From an uncultured Thermoanaerobacterales bacterium (GTDB lineage Bacteria; Bacillota; Clostridia; Christensenellales; UBA1242): 9,857 nucleotides of DNA. The position numbers were made by a program, and so were the translations under genes. Under the pieces are notes generated by a model. The model did not search any database. It was not told the DNA's origin and saw only the letters and a list, made by a program, of their open reading frames with translations. The stretch lies in assembly GCA_900557695.1 (NCBI GenBank), contig USTP01000031.1, positions 1-9,857 on the forward strand. Direction: 5' to 3'. Below, in pieces: positions 1-7,694 of the stretch. Within the stretch, counting starts at the first letter, position 1. Each line of letters begins with the position of its first letter.

Positions 1-23
1 CGTCAGATGTGTATAAGAGACAG
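1..23 (+). other. Nextera (Tn5) read-1 adapter remnant, not genomic
   Basis: The first 23 bases end in GTGTATAAGAGACAG, the Tn5 mosaic end, preceded by the CGTCAGAT part of the Illumina Nextera read-1 adapter. The mosaic end abuts genomic sequence at position 24. Translating it on the minus strand gives the false C-terminal tail LSLIHI and a false TGA stop on the mfd frame. On the plus strand it gives the artefact peptide start MCIRDS. It should be trimmed. Confidence 0.98.
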
Positions 24-3000
24 CTCTAGCATAAATTCTTTTAAAAGATTAAAATTGTCGGTAGACTTTTCATATCTTTTGAAAACAATTTTAGGGTCTT
101 TAGAAAAGTCTAGCGTGCACTTTGCCCTAAATTTGTATATTAAATCTCCTATTTTTTCACTGCCAATAATCTGGTCTTTACTACTAAACACAATCTCCAG
201 ACTAGACGCAGAGGAAACAACCTCTTTTGCGTGAAGTTTTTTAGCTTTTGCTTTTATAAACGCTATATCAACAAGATTTTTAACCATGTTTGGAGCCTTA
301 CCATAGCTTGTTTCAAGCTCAGCCAAAATTTTGTTCTTATCTTCAAGCGACTTAATGCCAGCGATGCTCTTGTATGCAATCATCCTGTCTTCACTTCTTG
401 TGATATAGGTATCTGGTATAAAGGCATCTATTTTAATCTTAACCAAAACATCATTCTCTTCATCCACCTTTTCGCCTTTAAGCTCGTTAACAGCCTCACT
501 TAAAAGCTTTGAATAAAGTTCATAACCAACCTTTTCCATATGCCCATGTTGTTCTGCACCAAGCACGTTCCCACTGCCTCTTATCTCAAGGTCACGCATA
601 GCAAGCTTAAACCCACTTCCAAACTCAGTAAACTCAGAAATTGCGTCAAGCCTTTTATAAGCCTCCTCGGTTAGAATCTTATCTCTATCATAAGTAAGGT
701 AAGCATAAGCCATTTTATTGCCTCTACCAACCCTGCCCCTAAGCTGATAAAGTTGACTTAAACCAAACTTGTCGCTATCACAAACAATTAAAGTGTTGGC
801 ATTTTCAATATCAATACCATTTTCAATTATCGTAGTGCAAACAAGCACATCTGCCTCACCATGATAGAACTTATATATAACATCTTCTAGTTCTTTGCCA
901 CTCATTTGCCCGTGCCCAACTAGTATTCTAGCTTCTGGCACAATTCTCTTAACTTTTTCTGCAAAACTATATATTTTTGCAACGCTATTATATAGCAAAT
1001 AAACCTGCCCGTTTCTAGCAAGCTCTTTAGTTATTGCATCTTTAATGAGTTGGTCTGTTAGCTCTGTAACAAAGGTTGCAATGGGCAACCTGTCACTAGG
1101 AGGGGTTGAAATAATTGAAACATCCCTAATTCCAGATAAAGACATATGCAAAGTTCTTGGAATTGGCGTTGCGCTTAAAGTTAAAACATCTACATTTGGA
1201 TGATTTAATTTAATTTTTTCTTTGTCTTCCACACCAAACTTTTGCTCTTCATCCAAAATTATTAACCCAAGGTCTTTAAATTCAACATCTTTAGAAAGCA
1301 GTCTGTGGGTTCCGCAAATAAGGTCTATTTTGCCACTTTTTAAATCTGACAAAATTTCCTTTGTTTGCTTTGGCGTTTTAAATCTGTTTAAAACATTAAC
1401 CTTAACCCCAAAATTATCCATTCTTGCTCTTGCAGTGTTGTAGTGCTGCTCAGAAAGAATGGTGGTTGGTGCCATAAATGCCACTTGTTTGCCCTCTACA
1501 ATAACTTTAAATGCAGCCCTTAAGGCAACTTCAGTTTTTCCAAAGCCCACATCCCCGCAAAGAAGCCTATCCATAACCTTGCCCTCTTGCATATCTTTTT
1601 TTATCTCACTTATGCTAAGAAGTTGGTCTTCTGTTTCTGTGTAGGGAAAACTATTTTCAAACTCCACTTGAAGTTCACTATCTTCGCTGTAAACATACCC
1701 CTTTTTACTTTCCCTTTCGGCATAAAGAGTTAGCAAATCAAACGCAAGCTTTTTTACAGACGCCTTAACCTTGGCTTTAACCTTGCTAAACTCTTCCCCA
1801 CCAATTTTACTAAGCCTTTTTGGCGCCTCTGCTCCAGAAAACTTATCTAGCATATCCATTTGGTCGATTGGAACATAAAGCCTATCATCGTCACGATAAC
1901 GAACTACCACATAATCTTTTGTTCCAAAGTTGCCAGAAAGCTTGGTAACCCCCTCACAAATTCCAATACCATGAAAACTATGAACAACATAGTCCCCAAC
2001 TTTTGGAACAGAAAAAACATTTGCTCTTTGAACACGGATTTTATTTTCTTTTGGTTTTCTTGGCAAAAAGTCGTAGGTTCCTAAAACATTTATCTTTTGT
2101 TTTGGCAGAATAAAGCCTGAGGCAAATTCAAGTGGAATAATGCAGTCGTTAGAAACTGAAAGGCTATCTGGAGTTAAAATATCATACTCTACTCCATAAT
2201 CTAAAAGACTTTGTTTTATAAAACTTGCATCCTCGCTGTTTCTTGCAAAAAGAATATTTCTGTAGCCCTCAAAATCTTTCATTTTTAGGTCTTTGGCTAA
2301 ATCTTTTAAACTATGAGTGTATCTTTGAACAGGGCTAGAATTAACATTTAAAACAACCTTTGGGTCAAAGAACCTATTTGTGTTTGTTAACCTTTGAAAA
2401 ACAATGCAGTTGCCCTCTTTAAAAGTTTTTACAATTTGATTAAACCCAACAAAATTGTTTTTACTAGTTAAAAGCGAACCAGACTTCTCAAGGCCTTTTA
2501 TTCTTTCATTTAGTTCTTTTTCGTAGTTTAGACCAAAATCATAAACCATTTTGCATTCATCTATAACTGCAAAAAAATTATCAAAATAATCAAATATTGT
2601 GCATTTATTTTGAATAATTGGCATTATATAATCTAGGCTATATCCTCCACTTTTGGCTTCTACTTTGTTTATTAGTTCATCTAAAACATTTTGATAATCT
2701 TGCCTAGAGTTTTCATTATCAAACTCTCTATCTTTGCATTTTTCAAGATAAATTATTAAATTTTGGGCTTCTTTTTCATCAAAAAACGCATTTTTACACG
2801 GATAAATAATAATTTCATCTACATTTTTACCCTTTTTCATTGAACTTCCGTCAAGTTCTGCAATGCTTTCTATATCACAATCGAAAAAATCTAACCTGTA
2901 TGCTATGCTAGCACCTATTGGGTAGATGTCTAAAACATCTCCGCGAAGCGAAAAAGTGCCCATCTCTGAAACAAGGTCTTCTCTTTTGTATCCAGCACTT

Positions 3001-3455
3001 ATTAGTTTTTGCGAAAGTTTTAAAGGTTCTATTCTATCCCCCTTTTTTATTTTAACTGTGTTTTTTATTACTTCAGCTTTACTTGGGTAATAAGAAAAAC
3101 AAGCCTGAAGAGGCAAAACCACAACATCAATTTCTCCCATAGCAAGCCTTGCTATTTTAACAGAATTTTCAATTTCTGTTTCAATATTTTTGGCTCGGCT
3201 ATAAATTAAACTATCTGCCACGGGTTTTATAAGGCATGCTCTATCTTTATAAATATTGTAAAACATTTCAAAACATTTTGACGCCACTTGATAGTCGCTT
3301 GTAATGTATAAAATTTTACTTTTAAGCCCTGCCGACAAAATAATTTTTAACGGCTGAGTAACACCAAAAACAGAGGCAGTTTTTTCTGCCCCCACCCTCT
3401 TATAAAATGATGCAAATTCTGCATCTACATTTTCAATATCAAAATAGTTTTGCAT
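24..3455 (-). CDS. mfd: transcription-repair coupling factor Mfd (C-terminus cut at contig end)
   Basis: Mfd is a cytoplasmic DNA translocase that removes RNA polymerase stalled at lesions and recruits UvrA for nucleotide excision repair. Counted from the ATG at 3455, about 1144 genuine residues are visible. The N-terminal third is the UvrB-like, nuclease-dead module. The RNA-polymerase-interacting domain begins near residue 487 (GDYVVHSFHGIG). The SF2 helicase core follows, with a TEDQ region near 608, Walker A GDVGFGKTE at about 634-642, DEEQ at 735-738, SATPIPRT from 761 and motif VI RGRVGRG at about 906-912. The C-terminal regulatory domain follows. E. coli Mfd has 1148 residues, so only a short tail is missing. 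The frame runs into the adapter, where a false stop occurs at 3-5. An in-frame TTG at 3461 lies one base after the pth stop (TAA), and the ATG at 3455 lies 7 bases after it. Neither has a clear Shine-Dalgarno, so translation is probably coupled to pth. I prefer the ATG. Confidence 0.96.
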
Positions 3456-3462
3456 AGCCAAT

Positions 3463-4020
3463 TTAATTTACTTTTTGCATAATGGCAGAGAAACTTTCAC
3501 TGTTTACAAACATTAAGCAAGCTTCTAGCCCCTTTTGTAGCCCCTCATCAAGTTCTTTGCTCTCTCTTGCATTAGAAACAACAAAATCTCTTAAGCTCTC
3601 ATTTGCATTTGGTTTACCAACGCCTATTCTAAGCCTTGGGAAATCTTCTGTTTGAAGTTCACGAACAACACTTCTTAGCCCATTATGCGTTCCTGCGCTT
3701 CCTCTTTCTCTAACACGAACTTTGCCAACAGGCAAGTCTATGTCATCACTTATTATAAGCAGATCTTTTTTTATGTCAATATCAAATTTTTTAACAAGGC
3801 TTTTAACAGCAATTCCACTGTTATTCATATATGTTGTAGGTAAAGCAATAATAATTTTTTCTCCTTTAACATTAGCTTCCCCAACTGTGCTATTGCACAT
3901 AGATTTTTTTATACTAGCTCCAATTTCTTTAGCTAGCCTACTTGCAACCACAAAACCCATATTATGGTTGGTTTTTTCAAACTCTTTACCTATATTTCCA
4001 AGCCCAACTACAAGCCTCAT
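3463..4020 (-). CDS. pth: peptidyl-tRNA hydrolase
   Basis: Pth cleaves the ester bond of peptidyl-tRNAs that drop off ribosomes, recycling tRNA in the cytosol; it is normally essential. The protein is complete at 185 residues, the usual size for bacterial Pth. It starts with the diagnostic VVGLGNIGKEFEKTNHNMGF block, which holds N9 and the catalytic H19. The other active-site positions are present: N66 in TYMNNSG, D92 in SDDIDLP and N113 in THNGL. The start is secure: GGGAG at 4028-4032 lies 7 bases before the ATG, inside the 3' end of the upstream gene. The ATG shares an ATGA overlap with that gene's TGA stop, implying translational coupling. mfd follows within 7 bases. The glmU-pth-mfd neighbourhood is classical for Bacillota, where pth is also called spoVC. 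Confidence 0.97.
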   Translation of the reverse strand: MRLVVGLGNIGKEFEKTNHNMGFVVASRLAKEIGASIKKSMCNSTVGEANVKGEKIIIALPTTYMNNSGIAVKSLVKKFDIDIKKDLLIISDDIDLPVGKVRVRERGSAGTHNGLRSVVRELQTEDFPRLRIGVGKPNANESLRDFVVSNARESKELDEGLQKGLEACLMFVNSESFSAIMQKVN

Positions 4021-5171
4021 AAATTCTCTCCCGCTTTAGTCTTTTTAGTTTCGCCTATTTTAACCTTTTCATTCTCTTTTATCTTAACTCCAGGAAGCAA
4101 AGTTACCATGTCTTCAAGATTTCCGCCTCTAGAGATGTTAACAGGCTTTTCCTTAGTGCCTATTATTTTACAATTATCTCCAATGCAAACATTTTCATCA
4201 CAGTTTAAATAGTTGATAATAGTTCCCTTGCCAACCATACTGTGGCTACCAATAATGGCGTTTGAAAGAATTGCATCTTCATAAACCTCGGCACCCTCTT
4301 TAATGGCTGTTTGAGAGAAAAGTTTTGCCCCCATTTTAACTTTAGCATTCTCCATAACAACCCCGCCATCTACATATGCACCGCAAATCTGTGCGCCAGA
4401 CAAAATCTTTGCATTTCTTAGAACACTTTTGCACCCAATTACAGCATCTTCGCCAATATCTGTATCCCCAATAAGGCTAACAAATGGTTCTATAACAGCC
4501 CCGCTACCTATAGAAACATTTGCCTCAATATAGGTAGTGTCTGGCGACTTGAAGTAAACGCCATTTTGCATATGATAGCTTATTATTCTGTTTTTTAAAG
4601 TTTCGCTTATAATGTAAAGCTGCTTATATGTTACCGCCATCATAAAGTCTTCTTCTTCAAAATAGTAGGTAGAAGGCGCATAAATTTCATCAACTCTTTT
4701 AATATACTCGGTCTTAAACACATAGCCTCTTGTTAATTTGCAAACGTTAAGTCCCTTAGTTTTTGCAAAATCAAGGATATTTAAAATATTAGATTTGGTA
4801 ACAAGCGGAGTATCAGAAAATAGAACCAAGGTATACTCGGTGTCTTTCAAATAAGGTTTAATTAACGCTAGCAAATTATCATTTTTTTCATCAAACTTTA
4901 TGCACGCTGGCACGCTTGGGCAAGCTCTAACTACATACTGAAACATTTCAAGCCCCAAAAGGTCTAAGTTATAGCTACCACCTTTAACATGCATTAAAGG
5001 AGAATCAGTTAGCATAACAAAACATGAAACACTTATGTCTTCCTCTGTTCTTTTAATCTTTTGAGGTTTTGAACAAGGCTTGCCATCGGTTATAATTTTT
5101 AAATCAAAAAATTCTGAAGCAACTTCTTCAGTTTGAGGTTTTGTTTCCACAACATTAAAATTCTTTTCCAT
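4017..5171 (-). CDS. GlmU-like protein: degenerate nucleotidyltransferase-like domain plus left-handed beta-helix
   Basis: True GlmU makes UDP-GlcNAc from glucosamine-1-phosphate in two steps, acetylation then uridylylation. This 384-residue protein has GlmU's architecture and gene position but not its hallmarks. Residues about 50-200 resemble a shrunken nucleotidyltransferase domain. VLFSDTPLVT (116-125) matches GlmU's GDTPL metal-site strand, but there is no glycine-rich LAAGxGTRM loop and no QLGTGHA region. Residues 203-215 (NGVYFKSPDTTYI) closely match the GlmU linker NGVxxxDPxxTYI. A left-handed beta-helix follows (about 217-370), with repeated isoleucine/valine-glycine hexapeptides such as VSIGSGAVIEP and TDIGEDAVIG. 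The acetyltransferase signatures (GHLTYLGD with its catalytic His, and NYDG) are not seen. It is shorter than GlmU (about 456). It heads the pth-mfd operon behind its own promoter and has no Shine-Dalgarno. It may be a pseudoenzyme or structural relative, or a sugar-nucleotide enzyme of altered specificity. GlmU ancestry is well supported; activity is unknown. Confidence 0.85.
   Translation of the reverse strand: MEKNFNVVETKPQTEEVASEFFDLKIITDGKPCSKPQKIKRTEEDISVSCFVMLTDSPLMHVKGGSYNLDLLGLEMFQYVVRACPSVPACIKFDEKNDNLLALIKPYLKDTEYTLVLFSDTPLVTKSNILNILDFAKTKGLNVCKLTRGYVFKTEYIKRVDEIYAPSTYYFEEEDFMMAVTYKQLYIISETLKNRIISYHMQNGVYFKSPDTTYIEANVSIGSGAVIEPFVSLIGDTDIGEDAVIGCKSVLRNAKILSGAQICGAYVDGGVVMENAKVKMGAKLFSQTAIKEGAEVYEDAILSNAIIGSHSMVGKGTIINYLNCDENVCIGDNCKIIGTKEKPVNISRGGNLEDMVTLLPGVKIKENEKVKIGETKKTKAGENL
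4028..4032 (-). promoter_or_regulatory. Shine-Dalgarno of pth inside the upstream gene
   Basis: GGGAG on the minus strand, 7 bases before the pth ATG at 4020, is embedded in the last codons of the GlmU-like gene. Together with the ATGA stop/start overlap it fixes the pth start and supports co-translation of the two genes. Confidence 0.75.
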
Positions 5172-5178
5172 AAACTTA

Positions 5179-5207
5179 ATTTTAATTAGAAATTATGGCT
5201 TTGTCAA
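5179..5207 (-). promoter_or_regulatory. sigma-A type promoter for the glmU-like/pth/mfd unit, predicted leaderless
   Basis: On the minus strand there is a perfect -35 TTGACA (5202-5207), a 17-base spacer and a -10 TAAAAT (5179-5184, 5 of 6 consensus). It begins 3 bases after the tadA stop codon. Standard spacing puts the transcription start at about 5171-5172, which is at or one base before the ATG of the GlmU-like gene (5171). No Shine-Dalgarno lies in front of that ATG, which is consistent with a leaderless message. AT-rich DNA gives chance -10 matches, but a perfect -35 at optimal spacing in a short intergenic gap is unlikely to be random. Confidence 0.65.
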
Positions 5208-5209
5208 TT

Positions 5210-5683
5210 TTAATTTATACCTTTATTGTTTTTGCGTTTACAAGAAAAATATTCCTTTATAAGGCAAGAGCACTCGTTTTCCAAAATTCCACCCTGCAAA
5301 TCACACTTATGATTAAGCTCTGCCCTTTCAATAAGTTCCTCACTTTTAATGGCGTTTTCTTTATTAGTGCTTGCCCCAAAGTAAACCGCGTCAATTCGTG
5401 CATTTAAACATGCCCCCAAACACATTAGGCATGGTTCAAGGGTTATATAAATTTGCGAGCCTGTTAATCTAAAGTCATTAACCTTTTTGCACGCTTTTTT
5501 TATGCATAGAATTTCGGCATGATTAGTAGCATCTTTTGTTTGTTCGCGTTTATTATGAGCCCTTGCTAGAATTTTTCCATCTTTAACAATAACTGCCCCC
5601 ACGGGCACTTCGTCTTCTCTATAGGCTTTCCTTGCTTCCTTTAGCGCCTCTTTCATAAATTTTTCTTCTTTCGAATTTTTCAT
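5210..5683 (-). CDS. tadA: TadA-type tRNA adenosine deaminase
   Basis: TadA converts the wobble adenosine A34 of tRNA-Arg(ACG) to inosine. This 157-residue protein has the zinc-dependent cytidine-deaminase fold: EVPVGAVIV (25-33), N44 in RAHNKRE, the zinc/proton-shuttle motif HAE (H55, E57) and PCLMC (C85, C88), all at family spacing. The C-terminal GILENEC block (132-138) also matches TadA. Two deviations stand out. The usual DPTAHAE reads DATNHAE, and the substrate loop, FGAxDxKxGA in E. coli and B. subtilis TadA, reads FGASTNKENA, with Thr106 at the position of E. coli Asp108. The ATG at 5683 gives the N-terminal length seen in B. subtilis TadA (a few residues before MKEA). Its AGGG lies very close upstream, and an internal ATG at 5656 is a less likely alternative. 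The gene overlaps the upstream M14 gene by 65 nt. TadA is the best call; a related nucleoside deaminase is possible. Confidence 0.88.
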   Translation of the reverse strand: MKNSKEEKFMKEALKEARKAYREDEVPVGAVIVKDGKILARAHNKREQTKDATNHAEILCIKKACKKVNDFRLTGSQIYITLEPCLMCLGACLNARIDAVYFGASTNKENAIKSEELIERAELNHKCDLQGGILENECSCLIKEYFSCKRKNNKGIN

Positions 5684-6536
5684 ATTCCCTATTTATCCTA
5701 CCTAAAAGTTTAATAACACACTTGTTCCTTTTATATATCTTATCTAGAAAACAATCTTCTATTGGATGTTTCAAACTATCTTTCCCAACCTCTATAGTAA
5801 CAGAGGGTATTTTATGTCTAAAAACGCACCAGTCCTTATAGCCACCGCTACTGCATCGCTCTGTGTTTTTTACTTTATACCTAAGAGCCCTAGAAAGCAA
5901 TTTTGCAATTTTTTCATCTCGCTTGAGGTTTTCCTTTTCGTTATAAAACCTATAATATAATTCTTGCCCCTTAGCATGGTAACTTATTGTAAAAAATGGC
6001 TTAACCTTATTTGTTAAAAGAGCTAACGATTGCACTTCTGGTTCGCACATAGGGCTTTCACCTATAAACCCATTTGAAGATGGCTCTATTTTATTTTCAA
6101 CCCCACTTCCCCATTTTGCATCAAAGTTTGTGTTAAGGTCTACCCCATTTGCATTGGCTTTAAAAAGAGAAAAATCTTTCCCTTTATTTATCTTAACTAA
6201 AAATTTTCTTCTTTTCCTGTCTTTAACGCTCTTTAAACCATTACAACAAAGTTCTACTCCATCAGGGTTAACCATAGGCACATATATAATGTTTGGAAAA
6301 TTTTGAGCTTTATATTTATTAAAATTAGCACTTGTGTGTTCAATAAATTTGCACAAAAGCAAGGCCGTTATATGCTCTCTTGCATGAATTGCCCCTTGAA
6401 TTATAACAGTTTTATCACTTCCAAAATCAAACTCTACTGCATAAATAAACCTATTTAAAACTGAACTGCCTAAAACAAATGTAGTTGCATGCTCTATTTT
6501 CTTTTCTAAAAATTTTTCAAGCTTAAAAAAATCCAT
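5619..6536 (-). CDS. M14 family zinc carboxypeptidase, gamma-D-glutamyl-DAP peptidase-like
   Basis: This is a 305-residue metallopeptidase of the carboxypeptidase A (M14) fold. Visible in order are GSSVLNRFIYA (23-33, matching the family's iGkSvlGRpI), the zinc-binding HAREH (H51, E54), NPDGVE (90-95), GVDLNTNF (131-138), ISYHAKGQELYY with the third zinc ligand H187, and TIEVG with the catalytic E249. SYHAKGQELYY resembles SYHxxGExIYW of bacterial gamma-D-glutamyl-L-meso-DAP peptidases (YqgT/ENP1 type). Like them it lacks the Arg of carboxypeptidase A's NR pair (Thr137 here). That suggests cleavage of peptidoglycan stem peptides, an inference. No signal peptide, LysM domain or membrane segment is seen, so a cytosolic role such as muropeptide recycling is plausible. 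The start is supported by GAGG at 6542-6545, 5 bases before the ATG. The last 21 codons overlap tadA in another frame, and the final dozen residues look unlike conserved protein. Confidence 0.88.
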   Translation of the reverse strand: MDFFKLEKFLEKKIEHATTFVLGSSVLNRFIYAVEFDFGSDKTVIIQGAIHAREHITALLLCKFIEHTSANFNKYKAQNFPNIIYVPMVNPDGVELCCNGLKSVKDRKRRKFLVKINKGKDFSLFKANANGVDLNTNFDAKWGSGVENKIEPSSNGFIGESPMCEPEVQSLALLTNKVKPFFTISYHAKGQELYYRFYNEKENLKRDEKIAKLLSRALRYKVKNTERCSSGGYKDWCVFRHKIPSVTIEVGKDSLKHPIEDCFLDKIYKRNKCVIKLLGRINREYEKFERRKIYERGAKGSKESL

Positions 6537-6541
6537 ATTTG

Positions 6542-6572
6542 CCTCATAACACTTTTAATTTATGTTATGAAA
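6542..6572 (-). repeat. short inverted repeat covering the M14 gene's ribosome binding site
   Basis: On the minus strand CATAACA (6563-6569) and TGTTATG (6545-6551) form a perfect 7-bp stem with an 11-base loop. It can be extended outward by one A-U and two G-U pairs (TTTC opposite GAGG). The 3' arm then contains the GAGG Shine-Dalgarno at 6542-6545. It has no following T-run, so it is not a typical terminator. It could damp translation of the M14 gene, but the stem is AT-rich and weak. Confidence 0.4.
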
Positions 6573-6587
6573 CAAGCTTATAGTTGG

Positions 6588-7694
6588 TTACATTAAAAAC
6601 CCCTGAACAAGTGTTAGCACCCAGTTAATTACTAGATAAAGGCCACTTATAACATATAAAACTATAGTATAGGTGTTTATTTTTTTCTTTTTTTCTAGAT
6701 TATTCATACTTCTAGTTAAAGAGGTAGGCTCTTCGCTATCTAACCCCTCGCCCTTTAGCGATTGAATATCGTTTTCTGATAGCTCAGCCTTGTCTAAAAC
6801 AGCCAACTTTTTTTCTAGCTGCTTTTTATCTCTTTTCTCTTTAAGGTTCTTTAACCCCTTAATGCATAGCCATATTAGAACTCCGCCAATAGCCGCAGAA
6901 ATAAGTGCAAACGCAAGCGACATTATTATGCTAACCCATGAAACAGGCTCAGTTGCAACAACTTCTCCGCTTGTTTGCACAAATGAACTAATAAATAGCA
7001 TAGTAACCGCTACAAAGTTGTTTACAAAATGAATAATAACTGGCACCCACAAACTGTTTGAGTAAATAAAAGCATATCCTAAAACTATTCCCAAAATAAA
7101 CTGATGAACAGTTTGGTCGGGGCCTCCATGCATCAACATAAATATTAGTGCACTAAGCATAACTGCCTTTGTGGTTCCCCTCTCTTTTAGCCCACTACAT
7201 ATAACCCCACGAAACAACAACTCTTCAAAAAATGCTGGGCAAATGCAAATTAAAAACACATAAATTAAATATACTAAAAAGTTTGGAATAGCAATATCGC
7301 TAACAACTTGGCTATAGCCCATTTTTTCAAGCACGGCAACAAAAACATTTGTTAGCCCCGTGAAAGAAAACAAACAAACAAGAGATATAGCAATTGCAAG
7401 CAAAGCGCTCAAAAAATCTATCTTCTTGTTCATTTTTGTAGCTTCCACAAGTTTCACATTTCTAGATGAGGAAACAGTTATTGCAGCTAGAGCAAACAAG
7501 CCCTCAACTAAAAACGACAGTAGAAGAGCAACAAATAAATTTCCTTTAAATGATGTGGGAAGCACATAATAGATAAGTTCAAAAACCAATTGAAAAACAA
7601 TAAAACTAATGCAAGCAAGGCTTGTATCAAAGGTGTCAAACTCTTTTCTTTTCAATTTCTTTTCCACATTCGTGGTTTTATTGGTTTCGCTCAT
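6588..7694 (-). CDS. CPBP family intramembrane glutamic endopeptidase
   Basis: CPBP (Abi/CAAX protease and bacteriocin-processing) proteins are membrane-embedded proteases related to Rce1. Counted from the ATG at 7694 this is 368 residues. All signature motifs are present inside hydrophobic helices: EELLFR (E157, E158, R162), FMLMHG (H189) and HFVNN (H222, N226). About eight membrane segments can be seen, near 25-46, 52-74, 94-116, 137-156, 179-191, 196-213, 215-236 and 253-280. They are followed by a highly charged linker (about 281-340, rich in Lys and Glu) and one more hydrophobic helix at the C-terminus (342-366). GGAG at 7701-7704 overlaps an in-frame TTG at 7706, so that TTG is not the start. 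The second ATG (7694) has better spacing than the first (7697). The gene overlaps the end of walJ by 17 nt and is probably co-transcribed with it. The substrate cannot be inferred. Confidence 0.92.
   Translation of the reverse strand: MSETNKTTNVEKKLKRKEFDTFDTSLACISFIVFQLVFELIYYVLPTSFKGNLFVALLLSFLVEGLFALAAITVSSSRNVKLVEATKMNKKIDFLSALLAIAISLVCLFSFTGLTNVFVAVLEKMGYSQVVSDIAIPNFLVYLIYVFLICICPAFFEELLFRGVICSGLKERGTTKAVMLSALIFMLMHGGPDQTVHQFILGIVLGYAFIYSNSLWVPVIIHFVNNFVAVTMLFISSFVQTSGEVVATEPVSWVSIIMSLAFALISAAIGGVLIWLCIKGLKNLKEKRDKKQLEKKLAVLDKAELSENDIQSLKGEGLDSEEPTSLTRSMNNLEKKKKINTYTIVLYVISGLYLVINWVLTLVQGFLM

Noticed and set aside
7..234. Plus-strand open frame starting MCIRDS
   Set aside because: Its start is adapter sequence and the rest is antisense to mfd. 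MCIRDS is the direct translation of the Nextera adapter.
5184..5212. Transcription terminator between tadA and the glmU-like gene
   Set aside because: No GC-bearing hairpin followed by a T-run can be found on the minus strand; read-through from tadA is possible.
5177..5215. AATTAAAATT occurring twice around the 5179-5207 promoter as a possible operator pair
   Set aside because: The units are pure A/T in an AT-rich gap, without dyad symmetry or family resemblance; chance is the simplest explanation.
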